64,000 bases of DNA from Cellvibrio mixtus subsp. mixtus J3-8 (GCF_000766945.1 NZ_KN266214.1:54602-118601), one strand, 5' to 3'. Shown: positions 27,871 to 38,499, counted from the first letter of the stretch. Notes: generated by a model from the sequence alone, not told the origin. Numbers and translations: made by a program.

Positions 27871-29934
27871 GTGTCCAACGCCTATTTCAATCGCGAACTG
27901 AGCCTGCTCGAATTTAACAAGCGCGTGCTTCACCAAGCTTACAATCGCAATTTGCCCTTGCTGGAACGGCTGCGTTTTTTGTGTATTTTTTCCACCAACC
28001 TCGATGAGTTTTTTGAAGTGCGCGTCGGCGGGCTGGTGGAAATTTTGGAGCGCAACGCACCGCCCACCCACGGGCCGGATGGCATGACCCAAACCCAGAC
28101 CCTGAATGAAATTTCCCTGCGCGCCCACGAACTGGTGGCCGAACAATACCGCATCCTCAATAGCGAATTGCTGCCGTCCATGCGCGACCACGGCATCCAG
28201 GTGTTGCGCCGCGAAGATTGGACCCCGGAACAAATCCAATACCTGAAACATATTTTTTTGTCCGATGTGCTGCCGGTATTGAGTCCAATCGGGCTCGACC
28301 CCGCGCACCCGTTTCCGCGCATCCTCAATAAAAGCTTGAACTTTATTGTCCGGCTCGATGGCAAAGATGCCTTTGGCCGCAACTCGGGCCGCGCGATTGT
28401 GCAGGTGCCACGTTCGCTGCCGCATATCATTGAATTGCCCGAAGCCCTGAGCCATAACGGACGCAATTTCGTATTTATTTCCTCCATCATCCATTTTTTC
28501 ATGGCCGAAATATTCGTCGGTATGACGGTGATGGAGAGCTACCAATTCCGTCTCACCCGCAACTCGGACATTTTCCTCGACGAAGAAGAGACCGACGATT
28601 TATTGCGCGCGGTACAAGGTGAACTGGCATATCGCCAGTACGGTGATGAAGTACGCCTGGAACTTACCGACACCTGCCCGTCTGAACTGGAGCAATTTCT
28701 ATTGCAGCGTTGCGAAATTAAAGAGCGCGATTTGTACCGCATTAACGGGCCGGTGAATTTGAATCGCTACAGCGATTTGTTCGATCTGGTGAAAGATGCG
28801 CAGCATTATTTCAAGCCATTTATGCAAGCAATGCCCAAGTTGCCCAAGCGGACTAACTCGTATTTCGAAGTGCTGCAAAAACAGGATATTTTGCTGCATC
28901 ACCCCTTCGATTCATTCCAGGGTGTGGTGGACTTCTTGCGCGAAGCGGCCACCGATCCAAACGTGTTGGCGATTAAACAAACGCTGTATCGCACCGGTTC
29001 CAATTCGCCGATTGTGGATGCGTTGGTTGCCGCTGCCAAAGCCGGCAAGGAAGTCACCGCGATTGTGGAATTGCGCGCGCGTTTTGACGAAGAGCAAAAC
29101 GTCGCCCTCGCCGAACGCTTGCAGCGTTTTGGTATCCACGTGATTTACGGCGTGGTCGGCTTTAAAACCCACTCCAAAATGATTCTGGTCGCGCGCCGCG
29201 AAACCGGAAAATTACGTTACTACGTGCACCTGGGTACCGGTAACTATCATCCGCGCACCAGTAAAATTTATACCGATTACGGTTTGCTCACGTCCGATAA
29301 AGAAATCGGCGAAGATGTGTATCGCATCTTTTTGCAATTATCGAGCATGGGCAAAGCCTCCAAAATGGAAGCGCTGTTATACGCCCCATTCACCTTGCAC
29401 AGGGGCATGGTAAAACGTATCCGCACGGAAAAGGAAAACGCCGAACACGGCAAGCCGGCGCGCATCATCGCCAAGATGAATGCGCTGTACGATGAGGAAT
29501 TGGTGAATGAACTTTACGCTGCCTCGCAAGCGGGCGTGCAGATCGATTTGATTGTGCGCGGTGTTTGCCAGTTGCGTCCGGGCGTTGAAGGCTTATCGGA
29601 AAACATCCGCGTGCGTTCGATTATCGGCCGCTTCCTTGAGCACCATCGCGTGTTTTATTTCGAGAATAGCGGCAACCCCGAATTGTTCTGTTCCAGCGCT
29701 GACTGGATGCTGCGCAACATGTTCCACAGGGTCGAGACCTGCTTCCCGATCAAGCACAAGAAAATCCGCGACCGGATTCTGGAAGACCTGCATTTGTACC
29801 TGGCCGATAACACCCATGCGTGGTTATTGCAGGACGACGGCAGTTATATCCTCACCCAGCCCAAAGAAGGTGAAGAAACAATTGATGCACAGGCTGTGTT
29901 ATTGGAGCGTTGGTCCGCGCATATCAGCAATTAA
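27871..29934 (+). CDS. ppk: Polyphosphate kinase 1
   Basis: A 687-aa enzyme that reversibly polymerises ATP gamma-phosphate into polyphosphate. The N-terminal YFNRELSLLEFNKRVL, the phospho-histidine in GFKTHSKMILV, and YVHLGTGNYHPRTSKIYTDYGLLT (positions about 440-480) identify PPK1. The second histidine region is near the C-terminus. An in-frame ATG at 27859 is often taken as the start. However, GAGG at 27861-27864 lies six bases before a GTG at 27871 and would be inside that longer frame, so I favour GTG. ppx lies 3.7 kb away on the other strand. Confidence 0.96.
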   Translation: MSNAYFNRELSLLEFNKRVLHQAYNRNLPLLERLRFLCIFSTNLDEFFEVRVGGLVEILERNAPPTHGPDGMTQTQTLNEISLRAHELVAEQYRILNSELLPSMRDHGIQVLRREDWTPEQIQYLKHIFLSDVLPVLSPIGLDPAHPFPRILNKSLNFIVRLDGKDAFGRNSGRAIVQVPRSLPHIIELPEALSHNGRNFVFISSIIHFFMAEIFVGMTVMESYQFRLTRNSDIFLDEEETDDLLRAVQGELAYRQYGDEVRLELTDTCPSELEQFLLQRCEIKERDLYRINGPVNLNRYSDLFDLVKDAQHYFKPFMQAMPKLPKRTNSYFEVLQKQDILLHHPFDSFQGVVDFLREAATDPNVLAIKQTLYRTGSNSPIVDALVAAAKAGKEVTAIVELRARFDEEQNVALAERLQRFGIHVIYGVVGFKTHSKMILVARRETGKLRYYVHLGTGNYHPRTSKIYTDYGLLTSDKEIGEDVYRIFLQLSSMGKASKMEALLYAPFTLHRGMVKRIRTEKENAEHGKPARIIAKMNALYDEELVNELYAASQAGVQIDLIVRGVCQLRPGVEGLSENIRVRSIIGRFLEHHRVFYFENSGNPELFCSSADWMLRNMFHRVETCFPIKHKKIRDRILEDLHLYLADNTHAWLLQDDGSYILTQPKEGEETIDAQAVLLERWSAHISN

Positions 29935-30277
29935 CGCCCCATCACCATGGATGGTGAACCCATGAAATACCCGCAAAACGCGCGTACATCCTTCACCCAT
30001 AAAAATCAAACCCGACCAGTTTCGCATTTCCGGCAAAAAGCCCGAAATATGGTCCTGTAAACACACCTGCCATAATTTCCGAATAAATCTTACTTATATA
30101 TTCTGGGCGCACCCGCTTCCGGCCTATGCCGGTTCTCTCCAGCAGGTTAAACAACTAACAACAATAGCCATAAATCACGTTGTACCTGATTCACGGCAAG
30201 GTATCGGCAATAACACCGACCACAGGCCCACTGTGTAGTCACTATCGTCTACAACACAACTCTAGAGAGATAAGAAT
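29935..30277 (+). other. Leader and promoter region of the pectin lyase gene
   Basis: This 343-bp gap holds no open frame of note. I see a small CCGGC/GCCGG hairpin at 30119-30132 and a TATATT hexamer at 30097-30102 without a good -35. GAGAGAT lies shortly before the ATG. The long leader suggests regulated transcription of the lyase, but no operator is recognisable. Confidence 0.5.
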
Positions 30278-32644
30278 ATGATTAGGCATAACCTGCAACC
30301 CTGGTTGCGCAAAACGTTATTGGCCTGCGCGTGCGCAGGTTTGATGGGAATAGCGGCAGCGCCGAGCTTTGCTGCACGCCAGGCCGAGCACCTGGACCGT
30401 GGCGTGGTAGCCCTGCCGTCCGGCAGCGGCATATTTATTAGCTGGCGAATGCTAGGGAGTGATCCGGCAGCAATTGGTTTTAACGTGTATCGCAACGGCG
30501 CCAAAATTACCTCATCACCAATTACCACCAGCACCAATTACGTTGATGCAACCGGTACCACCAGCGCCGCCTACACCGTGCGCCCGGTTATAAATGGCAT
30601 CGAATATGCTGCTAACGCCGCCAAAGCAACCTGGGCAAACCCTTATTGGGCGATCAACCTCAATCGCCCGGCAGGGGGAACCACCCCCAGTGGCGAGGCT
30701 TATACTTATTCCCCTAACGACCTGAGCGTGGGCGATCTGGATGGCGATGGCCAGTATGAAATCGTAGTGAAATGGGACCCGTCCAACGCCAAAGACAATT
30801 CCCAATCCGGTTATACCGGTAATGTATTGATTGATGCCTATGAATTTAACGGCACCCAGTTATGGCGTATTGACCTTGGCAAAAACATCCGCGCCGGCGC
30901 GCATTACACCCAATTTATGGTGTATGACCTGGACGGTGACGGCAAAGCCGAAGTGGCGATGAAAACCGCACCGGGCACCCGCGATGCCGCCGGCACCGTA
31001 TTGGGTGGCAGCAATGCCAATACCGATTACCGCAATTCCAGCGGTTATATCCTGTCCGGCGCAGAATACCTGACCATTTTCAACGGCCAGACCGGTGTGG
31101 CATTAGCCACCACGGATTATTTACCCGCACGCGGCACCGTTAGCAGTTGGGGCGACAGCTATGGCAACCGCGTGGACCGCTTCCTCGCTGGCATCGCTTA
31201 TCTGGATGGCAGCCGCCCGAGCCTGGTGATGACACGCGGCTACTACACTCGTGCGGTCCTGGTCGCATGGGACTGGCGCAACGGTAGCCTGACCCGTCGC
31301 TGGACGTTTGATAGCAATTCCAGCGGCAATGGCGCCGCAGCGGGCCAGGGCGCGCACTCACTAACCGTAGGCGACGTTGATCAGGACGGTAAAGATGAAA
31401 TCGTCTACGGTTCCGCCACCATCAACGACAACGGCACGCTGATGTACTCCACCGGCCTGGGCCATGGCGATGCGCTGCATTTATCCGACTTCATCCCCAG
31501 CCGTCCCGGGCTGGAAGTATTTATGGTGCATGAGTCCAATGCCGTGGGTGTCGATATGCACGACGCCAGAACCGGCCAGGTTATCTGGAGCATTCCCAGC
31601 GGCGGTGCTGACGTGGGCCGCGGTGTGATTATGGATATCGACCCGCGTATCGCCGGTGCGGAAAGCTGGGCCAGCGTAGGCGGATTGAATAATCCCACCG
31701 GCGGCCAGATCACCACCACCAAACCGGCATCCATCAACTTCGCCAGCTGGTGGGACGGCGATTTGCTGCGCGAGCAGTTGAATAACACCATGATCGACAA
31801 ATGGAATTACAGCAATAACTCCAGCTCGCGCTTGCTGACCGCCTATAACTACGGCGCCGCATCCAATAACGGCACCAAGTCTACACCCGGCCTGTCGGCA
31901 GATCTGTTCGGAGACTGGCGTGAAGAAGTAATCTGGCGCCATGAAAATAACAGCCAGCTGCTGGTGTTTTCGACCACTGCAGTAACCAATAACAAGCTGC
32001 GCACACTGATGCACGACTCCCAATATCGCCAAGCCATCGCCTGGCAAAACGTGGCCTACAACCAACCCCCGCACACCAGTTTTTTCCTTGGCGAAGGGAT
32101 GGCAACACCCGCAACGCCGGATTTGAGTTACGTGGGCACCAACCCTAATGGCGGGCCGTTAACGACTTCCAGTTCAGTTGCATCCACCAGCCGTAGCAGT
32201 TCGTCAACACCGGTAACCAGTAGCTCATTGTCCAGTCGTTCCAGCAGTGTGATAGCCGCCACCAGTTCATCGCACAGCAGCACGCCAAGCTCAACACCAG
32301 TTACCAGCAGCTCACGCAGCAGTATGGCCTCCAGCGCTGCGAACACCGGCGGTAATTGCAGTTATGTAATTAGCAACAACTGGGGTGCAGGCTTTACCGG
32401 CGCGATCCGTATTACCAATAAAGGCACCAGCGCAATCAACGGCTGGAATATCAATTGGACTTATGCGGGCAGCACGCGCCTGAGCGGTTCATGGAATGCG
32501 ACCGTAACGGGAACCAACCCTTATTCGGCAAGCAACCTGAGCTGGAACGCCAGCATCCAACCCGGCCAAACGGTTGAATTCGGTTTCCAGGGCACCCACA
32601 CCACGGCGGAAACGCCCGTGATTACCGGCTCTGCCTGTAATTAA
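30278..32644 (+). CDS. Secreted rhamnogalacturonan lyase, PL11 with C-terminal CBM2
   Basis: A 788-aa secreted enzyme that cleaves the rhamnogalacturonan-I backbone of pectin by beta-elimination. It has a signal peptide (about 1-32), then the PL11 eight-bladed propeller (about 33-620). Repeated calcium-binding DxDxDG loops are visible ([53 protein letters not shown]), and [16 protein letters not shown] lies near 545. A poly-Ser/Thr linker spans about 625-690. A CBM2 cellulose-binding module ([20 protein letters not shown] to the final SACN) ends the protein. The linker and CBM2 style are characteristic of Cellvibrio; its close relatives are named Rgl11. Confidence 0.93.
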   Translation: MIRHNLQPWLRKTLLACACAGLMGIAAAPSFAARQAEHLDRGVVALPSGSGIFISWRMLGSDPAAIGFNVYRNGAKITSSPITTSTNYVDATGTTSAAYTVRPVINGIEYAANAAKATWANPYWAINLNRPAGGTTPSGEAYTYSPNDLSVGDLDGDGQYEIVVKWDPSNAKDNSQSGYTGNVLIDAYEFNGTQLWRIDLGKNIRAGAHYTQFMVYDLDGDGKAEVAMKTAPGTRDAAGTVLGGSNANTDYRNSSGYILSGAEYLTIFNGQTGVALATTDYLPARGTVSSWGDSYGNRVDRFLAGIAYLDGSRPSLVMTRGYYTRAVLVAWDWRNGSLTRRWTFDSNSSGNGAAAGQGAHSLTVGDVDQDGKDEIVYGSATINDNGTLMYSTGLGHGDALHLSDFIPSRPGLEVFMVHESNAVGVDMHDARTGQVIWSIPSGGADVGRGVIMDIDPRIAGAESWASVGGLNNPTGGQITTTKPASINFASWWDGDLLREQLNNTMIDKWNYSNNSSSRLLTAYNYGAASNNGTKSTPGLSADLFGDWREEVIWRHENNSQLLVFSTTAVTNNKLRTLMHDSQYRQAIAWQNVAYNQPPHTSFFLGEGMATPATPDLSYVGTNPNGGPLTTSSSVASTSRSSSSTPVTSSSLSSRSSSVIAATSSSHSSTPSSTPVTSSSRSSMASSAANTGGNCSYVISNNWGAGFTGAIRITNKGTSAINGWNINWTYAGSTRLSGSWNATVTGTNPYSASNLSWNASIQPGQTVEFGFQGTHTTAETPVITGSACN

Positions 32645-32658
32645 TTTTACGGATAACA

Positions 32659-32693
32659 AAAAAGGCCGATGGTGCATTGCCATCGGCCTTTTT
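32659..32693. terminator. Bidirectional terminator between pectin lyase and EamA genes
   Basis: AAAAAAGGCCGATGG pairs with CCATCGGCCTTTTT around a 7-nt loop. A-rich and T-rich flanks on both strands fit termination of both convergent genes. Confidence 0.88.
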
Positions 32694-32711
32694 GTTTTCG
32701 CCAAGATCAAC

Positions 32712-33584
32712 TCACCTCGCGCCCAACCAGGCCCCGGTACTGGTTACCAGCAATCCTGAAATTAACCAGGTGCTGAGTTCCTCACCTAAAATCAGCGATG
32801 CGCCTATTCCCGCCAGCGCTGGCACCAGCGCCATGCACGCGCCCGTTCGTGCCGGACCAAGCCGCGTCATCGCCGCCATATAAAAAAACATCGCAATAAC
32901 CGCCACCACCACGCCCTGGTAAATAGCTTGCAACGCAATATCAGCGACAGGGGCATGCAGGATTTCCTTGGGCAAGAACAGAAAGTAAACCGGAAGATAA
33001 ATAAGAGCCGCGAGCAACGCACTGCCAATGGCGGTTTCCCATGGACCGAGGCCGGAGCGCTTGGCCAGGATGGTATACAACGCCCAGATAATTGATGACG
33101 CGACCAGCAATATATCCCCAGGCAAGGTGTTTTCACTGCGCGAGAAAATATCCACGCCGAGGCAGAGAATTCCCACCGCAATCACCGGCAATGCAATGCG
33201 CAGGTTGCTGCGCAAGGGTTCTTTCAGCAGCCAAAATGCCAGCAAAGGCACGAAGAAGGGCAACAACCCTGAAATCAACACCGCACCGTGGGCAGCCGGT
33301 GCATGCTTGAAGGCAAGGTAAACGACGACGGAATAACCGATACCGCCGCTGAGCGCGAGGGACAGCACGGTTTTATTGAACAGCGGCACCCGCTTCCAGA
33401 ATATCCATAGCGGCAACAGGATCAGGCTCGCAGCACCGAAGCGCAAGGCGGTGATATCAAACGCATTCAGTGCGCTGGCTCCGCCCATGCGCGCCACCAG
33501 CACAAAGCCGGACCAGATTAAAACCGTACCGGCAACAAAGAAATAGCCGCTTTTGGATGCAGATGTTTGCATGGGCAACCCCAT
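32712..33584 (-). CDS. EamA/DMT-family inner-membrane transporter
   Basis: A 290-aa protein with ten predicted membrane helices arranged as two EamA repeats (about 15-145 and 155-288). Typical motifs are TVLIWSGFVLVARMGG at the first helix, DITALRFGAASLILLPLW and the second-repeat ILLVASSIIWALYTILAKR. Relatives export amino acids or metabolites; no substrate can be named. An internal ATG at 33572 is an alternative start. It ends at the shared terminator with the pectin lyase gene. Confidence 0.88.
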   Translation of the reverse strand: MGLPMQTSASKSGYFFVAGTVLIWSGFVLVARMGGASALNAFDITALRFGAASLILLPLWIFWKRVPLFNKTVLSLALSGGIGYSVVVYLAFKHAPAAHGAVLISGLLPFFVPLLAFWLLKEPLRSNLRIALPVIAVGILCLGVDIFSRSENTLPGDILLVASSIIWALYTILAKRSGLGPWETAIGSALLAALIYLPVYFLFLPKEILHAPVADIALQAIYQGVVVAVIAMFFYMAAMTRLGPARTGACMALVPALAGIGASLILGEELSTWLISGLLVTSTGAWLGAR

Positions 33585-33634
33585 AAAAAAGACGGAGGAA
33601 AAATCACTCCGATGGCAGCAACAGAGGATTGCAG

Positions 33635-35134
33635 TTAATCAATCACCAATTCCAGCTGGTAACCAATATCCGCCAGGTGACGCTGCTCCGTTTCCAGGTC
33701 AGCCTGGGTAAGGGGATGGCCGCTGATCCACTTTTCCGAAAGCAATAATTTCATTTTTTTGCCATCGGCTTTTAACGTCATCGCCGGCAAGCCTTTTTCA
33801 ATACGGCCGCGGTGAAAAATAATGGCCATGCGCAATAAAATCGCCAGGCGCACCAACTGGGTGTTTCCCATCGGAAATGTTTTGCTGGGAAAGCGCTTGC
33901 GATGGGCCAGCACCAATGCCGCCAGCTGGGCCTGCTCCGAACGCGAACAACCGGCGAGATCGACGTGCTGCACGATGTAGGCGGAATGTTTGTGGTAATC
34001 GGCGTGGGCGATATCCAGGCCGACGTGATAAAGGCGCGCCGCCCAACCCAATAATTTATCGGCATCATCCGTGGTGAGGCGCCAGGCGCGCTCGACCTGG
34101 TTGAGTAAATTCAGCGCCGTTTTTTCCACCGCGCGGGCTTTATCCATATTTACGCGGAAACGTTCGGCCAGGGCATCCACGCTCGCCTGACGAATATCGT
34201 GGTCTTCAAGGCGGCCTTTTTGATCGAACAACAAGCCTTCGCGCAACGCCCAATCAGCAGCCACCATTTTGTCGAGCCGAAGGGCATCGAAGAGCGCACA
34301 GAGCACTACCACACCGCCAAGGAATACCGGTTTGCGATCCTCCGACAAGCCGGGAATCTGGACATCCAGGCCGCCGTGGTCAATGTAGATCGCCATAATT
34401 TTTTCCAGCGAGTCCACGGTGATTGTGCCATCACTCCAACCATTCGCTTCGCACACTTTAGCCACTGCTTTAATACTGCCCGAGGCACCGAGCACCTGGT
34501 TCCAGCCCTGTTCCAGGAATTCGTCACGCACCGGCTCCAGCTCCTGCAAACAGGCGATGACTGCACGCGCAACCAGTTTTTCGTCGACACGGCCATCCAT
34601 AAAGAATTTTTTAGTGATCGCCACGCAGCCCATGTTCAAACTTTCCTTGAGCAAGGGCTTCATGCCTTCGCCCAGGATTACTTCGGTACTGCCACCGCCG
34701 ATGTCCATCACAATCCGCTTGCCTTTACCCGGCTCAATGTAATGGGCCACGCCGAGATAAATCAGGCGCGCCTCTTCGTCGCCGGAAATAATCTCCACCG
34801 GATGGCCCAGGCGTTTTTCCGCTTCTTTCAGGAATTGGCGCGAATCGCGCACGCTGCGCAGGGTTTTGGTGCCGACGATACGCACAATCCGCGAAGGATA
34901 AGCGCGCAAGGCTTCGCCAAACCGTTCCATACACGCGAGGGCGCGTTCGCGCGCATCCTCACTCAGGCTGCCATCGGACTGTAAACCAAACCCCAGGCGC
35001 ACCGGCTCGCGCAGACGATCAAGCAGGGTCAACTGGCCGTTGTCCCAGCGCGCGACAATCATATGGAAACTGTTGGAACCCAGATCAATCGCAGCGATAT
35101 GACTGGCGCGGGAGTGGCTTCTGAGGTTGAACAT
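33635..35134 (-). CDS. ppx: Exopolyphosphatase (Ppx/GppA family)
   Basis: A 499-aa ASKHA-fold enzyme that degrades polyphosphate, and possibly pppGpp. The phosphate-binding loops AAIDLGSNSFHMIVARW (15-31) and VMDIGGGSTEVILGEGMKP (about 140-158) are intact. The C-terminal HD-like domain (LYHVGLDIAHADYHKHSAYIVQH) and long length fit Ppx rather than the short form. It complements ppk at 27871-29934. The two enzymes are separated here by the pectin lyase and EamA genes; in Pseudomonas they are convergent neighbours. Confidence 0.93.
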   Translation of the reverse strand: MFNLRSHSRASHIAAIDLGSNSFHMIVARWDNGQLTLLDRLREPVRLGFGLQSDGSLSEDARERALACMERFGEALRAYPSRIVRIVGTKTLRSVRDSRQFLKEAEKRLGHPVEIISGDEEARLIYLGVAHYIEPGKGKRIVMDIGGGSTEVILGEGMKPLLKESLNMGCVAITKKFFMDGRVDEKLVARAVIACLQELEPVRDEFLEQGWNQVLGASGSIKAVAKVCEANGWSDGTITVDSLEKIMAIYIDHGGLDVQIPGLSEDRKPVFLGGVVVLCALFDALRLDKMVAADWALREGLLFDQKGRLEDHDIRQASVDALAERFRVNMDKARAVEKTALNLLNQVERAWRLTTDDADKLLGWAARLYHVGLDIAHADYHKHSAYIVQHVDLAGCSRSEQAQLAALVLAHRKRFPSKTFPMGNTQLVRLAILLRMAIIFHRGRIEKGLPAMTLKADGKKMKLLLSEKWISGHPLTQADLETEQRHLADIGYQLELVID

Positions 35135-35244
35135 AGGCGGTTTCTCGCAAACATCGGCAGGCAGTGATTATGCGAGACTTTGGCGAGATTACAAATCGCA
35201 AAACCATTACGCATTGATCTGGTTTGGAAAAAGTGAAGCAAAAA

Positions 35245-35275
35245 TAAAAAAAGGCAATCACCTGCGTGATTGCCT
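35245..35275 (-). terminator. Intrinsic terminator downstream of secB
   Basis: A 10-bp perfect stem AGGCAATCAC/GTGATTGCCT with a 4-nt loop. On the minus strand it is followed by a T-rich run. It closes the yibN-grxC-secB transcript about 20 bp after the secB stop. Confidence 0.88.
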
Positions 35276-35296
35276 CCGGGAGAATACCTGCGTCGA

Positions 35297-35812
35297 TTAA
35301 TTAACGACTTCAGGTTTTTCCGCTTGTGCTTGATCTGCCGCTTGTTGCTGGGCAGCAGCAATGGCTTGAACAAACACGGCATCAAAGTTGATCGGTGCCA
35401 GCATCAGGGGTGGGAAGCTGCCACGACCGAGAATACTGTCCACCGCTTCGCGCGCGTAAGGGAACAGGATTTGCGGACACGCGGTGTTGATCAATTGGGT
35501 AATGGCCGGGCCTTCGATATTGGCAATGCCAAACAAACCGGCTTGTTTCACTTCAACCAGGAATACCGCGCGGTTATCAATATTTGCAGTGATGGTCAGG
35601 AACAACACCACTTCAAACAAACCGTCTTCGATCTGGTTTGCCTGGATATTCAGGTCTTGCTGGATATTTGGCTTGAACGCCTTGGTAAATGCTTCTGGCC
35701 CCATCGGGGTTTCAAAGGAAATATCTTTTAAGTAAATACGTTGGATAGCAAAAATGGGGCCTTGTGCGCCTTCGGCAGCTTCCGCGGCTTGTTGGTTATT
35801 TTCTTCAGACAT
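35297..35812 (-). CDS. secB: Protein-export chaperone SecB
   Basis: A 171-aa tetrameric cytoplasmic chaperone that keeps presecretory proteins unfolded and delivers them to SecA. Diagnostic are FAIQRIYLKDISFETPMGPEAF (24-45), NIQANQIEDGLFEVVLFLTI and the SecA-contact region ACPQILFPYAREAVDSILGRGSFPPLMLAPINFDAVF. The C-terminal tail is Gln/Ala-rich. It lies in the conserved run rhodanese-grxC-secB, with 42-bp gaps. Confidence 0.97.
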   Translation of the reverse strand: MSEENNQQAAEAAEGAQGPIFAIQRIYLKDISFETPMGPEAFTKAFKPNIQQDLNIQANQIEDGLFEVVLFLTITANIDNRAVFLVEVKQAGLFGIANIEGPAITQLINTACPQILFPYAREAVDSILGRGSFPPLMLAPINFDAVFVQAIAAAQQQAADQAQAEKPEVVN

Positions 35813-35854
35813 AATGAACTCGACTCGATGGGATTAAATAAAACACTCGGCCAA

Positions 35855-36112
35855 TCAGGGTTGTGCCAGCAGTGGATCCAGTTTGCCCGCTTTATCCAAC
35901 GCCCAGAGATCGGTAAAGCCGCCGACATGGGTGTCGCCGATCCAGATCTGCGGTACTGTGCGCTGACCGCTTTTGGCCATCATTTCCTGGCGCAATTGCG
36001 GTTGGGTGTCCACGCGAATTTCTTCCACTGCCACTCCTTTTTGCGCTAACAATTTCTTCGCATTAACGCAGAACGGACAAACAGCAGTGGTGTACATCAG
36101 CACGCGGGCCAT
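35855..36112 (-). CDS. grxC: Glutaredoxin 3
   Basis: An 85-aa thiol-disulfide oxidoreductase. The active site is C12-P-F-C15 in TTAVCPFCVNAKKLL; this is a CPFC variant of the usual CPYC. The cis-proline loop RTVPQIWIGDTHVGGFTDL is present. GGAGTT precedes the ATG. It is encoded between yibN-like and secB, as in E. coli. Confidence 0.96.
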   Translation of the reverse strand: MARVLMYTTAVCPFCVNAKKLLAQKGVAVEEIRVDTQPQLRQEMMAKSGQRTVPQIWIGDTHVGGFTDLWALDKAGKLDPLLAQP

Positions 36113-36154
36113 AAATAACTCCGAGGTTAACTAACCAGTATTTCAATTCTTCAC

Positions 36155-36568
36155 TTACTTACCTTTAACAAGCGGCAAACTCTGCGCCTGCCACTCGGCA
36201 ATACCACCGCTCAGGCGACGCACGTCAAAACCTTCTTTACCCAGCAAACGACCTACCGCACCAGCGTGCTGGCCGAGTTTATCCACCAGGATAATGGTTT
36301 TGCCTTTATGGCTGGCCACTTCGGTGGTTTCCTTGTTGAGTTTGGAATACGGGATATTCAATGCACCAACAATATGGCCCGCCTTGAATTCCGCACCTTC
36401 GCGTAAATCCACAATCACCGCATTGCCATCATTAACCAGGCGGGTTACTTCGTGGGGTGATACCGGGCGGCCACTCTTGATACGATCACGCCATATATAC
36501 ACATAAATCAATGCAATCAGAACGGTGACCAATAGCCACTCTTGGGTAACAAAATTAATAAAATCCAC
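36155..36568 (-). CDS. yibN: YibN-like membrane-anchored rhodanese domain without active-site cysteine
   Basis: A 137-aa protein. It has one N-terminal membrane helix (about 8-26), then a single rhodanese domain with VIVDLREGAEFKAGHIVGALNIP (51-73) and LSGGIAEWQ at the end. The loop that should carry the catalytic cysteine reads VDKLGQHAG (95-103), and the whole protein contains no cysteine. Sulfurtransferase activity is therefore not expected. The E. coli YibN loop is similarly altered. The start is GTG at 36568. Gene order with grxC and secB is conserved. Confidence 0.88.
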   Translation of the reverse strand: MDFINFVTQEWLLVTVLIALIYVYIWRDRIKSGRPVSPHEVTRLVNDGNAVIVDLREGAEFKAGHIVGALNIPYSKLNKETTEVASHKGKTIILVDKLGQHAGAVGRLLGKEGFDVRRLSGGIAEWQAQSLPLVKGK

Positions 36569-36940
36569 GGTATTGGCCTTCTTGTAAATCTGCAGGGGGA
36601 CGATAAAACGACCCGCTGTCCCGGTGAAACCAAAATGGGGACAGGTAAAGTCGATTTCAATACAGCGACCGAAACTTTACCCGGGCGGGCGATAAGGCGG
36701 CGAAGTATACACGATTCGACGCCAGCATCCGCCTGACGCAACAACGAGAATACCGCTATTTATCAGACCTATAGCCGGTTTGCTTGCGTTTAAACATAGA
36801 GTTGGGCCGCCCAACCCGCTAGAATGCCTATCATTCACGGGCTGCAGCCCGAACCACTACCCAGCGGTTGCATTCCATGGCTGTCACAAGCAGTTGCCGG
36901 AATTGACCGGTTCATGTTCATCCGACATTGGAAGCGATTT

Positions 36941-38488
36941 ATGAGCGCGAAAAAACCTGTAGTTCTGCTGATTCTCGATGGTTACGGCTATTCGGAAAAA
37001 ACCAAATACAACGCTGTCTACGCCGCAAACACGCCTGTGTATGACAATCTCTGGAAAACGTGCCCCAATACCTTGATCGATACCTCGGGTATGGCCGTGG
37101 GCCTGCCGGATGGCCAGATGGGCAACTCTGAAGTCGGTCATACCACCATCGGCGCCGGCCGTGTGGTTTACCAAAATTTTACCCGCATCAATAAATCTAT
37201 CAGCGATGGTGATTTCTTTACCAATCCCGAATACGTGAAAGCCATCGACAGCGCTATCGCCAATGATAAATCCGTACACATCCTCGGCCTATTGTCCGAA
37301 GGCGGCGTGCATGCACATCAGGACCACATGTATGCGATGATCAAAATGGCGGTGCAACGTGGAGCCAAAAACGTTTACTTGCACGCGTTCCTTGACGGCC
37401 GCGACACACCACCGCGCAGCGCAGAATCATCACTGCAAAAAGCCGAAGACCTGTTCAAGGAACTGGGTACCGGTCGTGTAGCCTCGATTGTCGGCCGCTA
37501 TTTTGCATTGGATCGCGATAACCGCTGGGATCGTGTAAAAGCCGCTTACGATGTCATGGTGACAGGCGATGCCGAATTTGATGCCCTCACTGCCGTCGAC
37601 GGTTTGAAAGCGGCTTACGAGCGCGGTGAAAACGATGAATTTGTAAAAGCGACAGTTATCTGCGGTGAAGATGAAGAAGTTGCGACGATCAATGATGGCG
37701 ACTCCGTAATTTTTATGAACTTCCGCCCGGACCGCGCGCGCGAAATTACCCGCGCCCTGATCGATGAACCTTTTACCGGTTTTGACCGTGGCGATACCCA
37801 TCCGGCAATTGCGCATTTTGTGCAAACCACCGAATACGCCTCCAATATCAAAGCGCCTATCGCATATCCGCCCGAGAATTTGGCGAACTCATTTGGTGAA
37901 TACCTTTCCAGTTTGGGCAAAACCCAATTGCGTATCGCCGAAACTGAAAAATACGCGCACGTGACGTTCTTCTTTAATGGCGGCAACGAAGTGGTTTATC
38001 CCGGTGAAGACCGTATCCTGGTGCCATCGCCACAAGTGGCAACCTACGATTTGCAACCGGAAATGAGCGCACCGGAAGTGACCGAGAAACTGGTTGCAGC
38101 GATTGAATCCGGCAAGTACGACACGATTATTTGTAACTATGCCAACTGCGATATGGTCGGCCACTCAGGTTTGATGGAAGCGGCAATCAAAGCCGTAGAA
38201 GCGATTGATGTCTGCCTCGGTAAAGTATTGGCAGCAGTGGAAAAAGTGGGCGGTGAAGCGTTGATCACCGCTGACCACGGCAACGTGGAAGAAATGTTCG
38301 ACGAGGAAACCGGCCAACCACACACGCAACATTCCACACTGCCAGTGCCATTTATTTTTGTTAGCAGCCGCAAAGGTACTATGGCAAATGGTGGATCCCT
38401 GGCCGACGTTGCACCTACCATCCTGTCTTTACTGGGCTTGCCGCAACCCAAAGAAATGACTGGCCATAATTTGATTACCCTCGGTTAA
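36941..38488 (+). CDS. gpmI: 2,3-Bisphosphoglycerate-independent phosphoglycerate mutase
   Basis: A 515-aa Mn2+-dependent glycolytic enzyme that interconverts 3- and 2-phosphoglycerate. The alkaline-phosphatase-like metal site begins with [11 protein letters not shown] (9-19). The phospho-serine is in [17 protein letters not shown] (S63). [27 protein letters not shown] and [11 protein letters not shown] complete the set. The frame is open upstream to 36824, but the ATG at 36941 gives the normal length. It is divergent from yibN and heads the gpmI-envC-ctpA-yibQ run. Confidence 0.97.
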   Translation: MSAKKPVVLLILDGYGYSEKTKYNAVYAANTPVYDNLWKTCPNTLIDTSGMAVGLPDGQMGNSEVGHTTIGAGRVVYQNFTRINKSISDGDFFTNPEYVKAIDSAIANDKSVHILGLLSEGGVHAHQDHMYAMIKMAVQRGAKNVYLHAFLDGRDTPPRSAESSLQKAEDLFKELGTGRVASIVGRYFALDRDNRWDRVKAAYDVMVTGDAEFDALTAVDGLKAAYERGENDEFVKATVICGEDEEVATINDGDSVIFMNFRPDRAREITRALIDEPFTGFDRGDTHPAIAHFVQTTEYASNIKAPIAYPPENLANSFGEYLSSLGKTQLRIAETEKYAHVTFFFNGGNEVVYPGEDRILVPSPQVATYDLQPEMSAPEVTEKLVAAIESGKYDTIICNYANCDMVGHSGLMEAAIKAVEAIDVCLGKVLAAVEKVGGEALITADHGNVEEMFDEETGQPHTQHSTLPVPFIFVSSRKGTMANGGSLADVAPTILSLLGLPQPKEMTGHNLITLG

Positions 38489-38499
38489 TCACCGCGCAT

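Noticed and set aside
34199-34984. A 261-codon open frame antisense to ppx
   Set aside because: It mirrors conserved ppx codons; the composition (His and Phe rich) is typical of a shadow frame.
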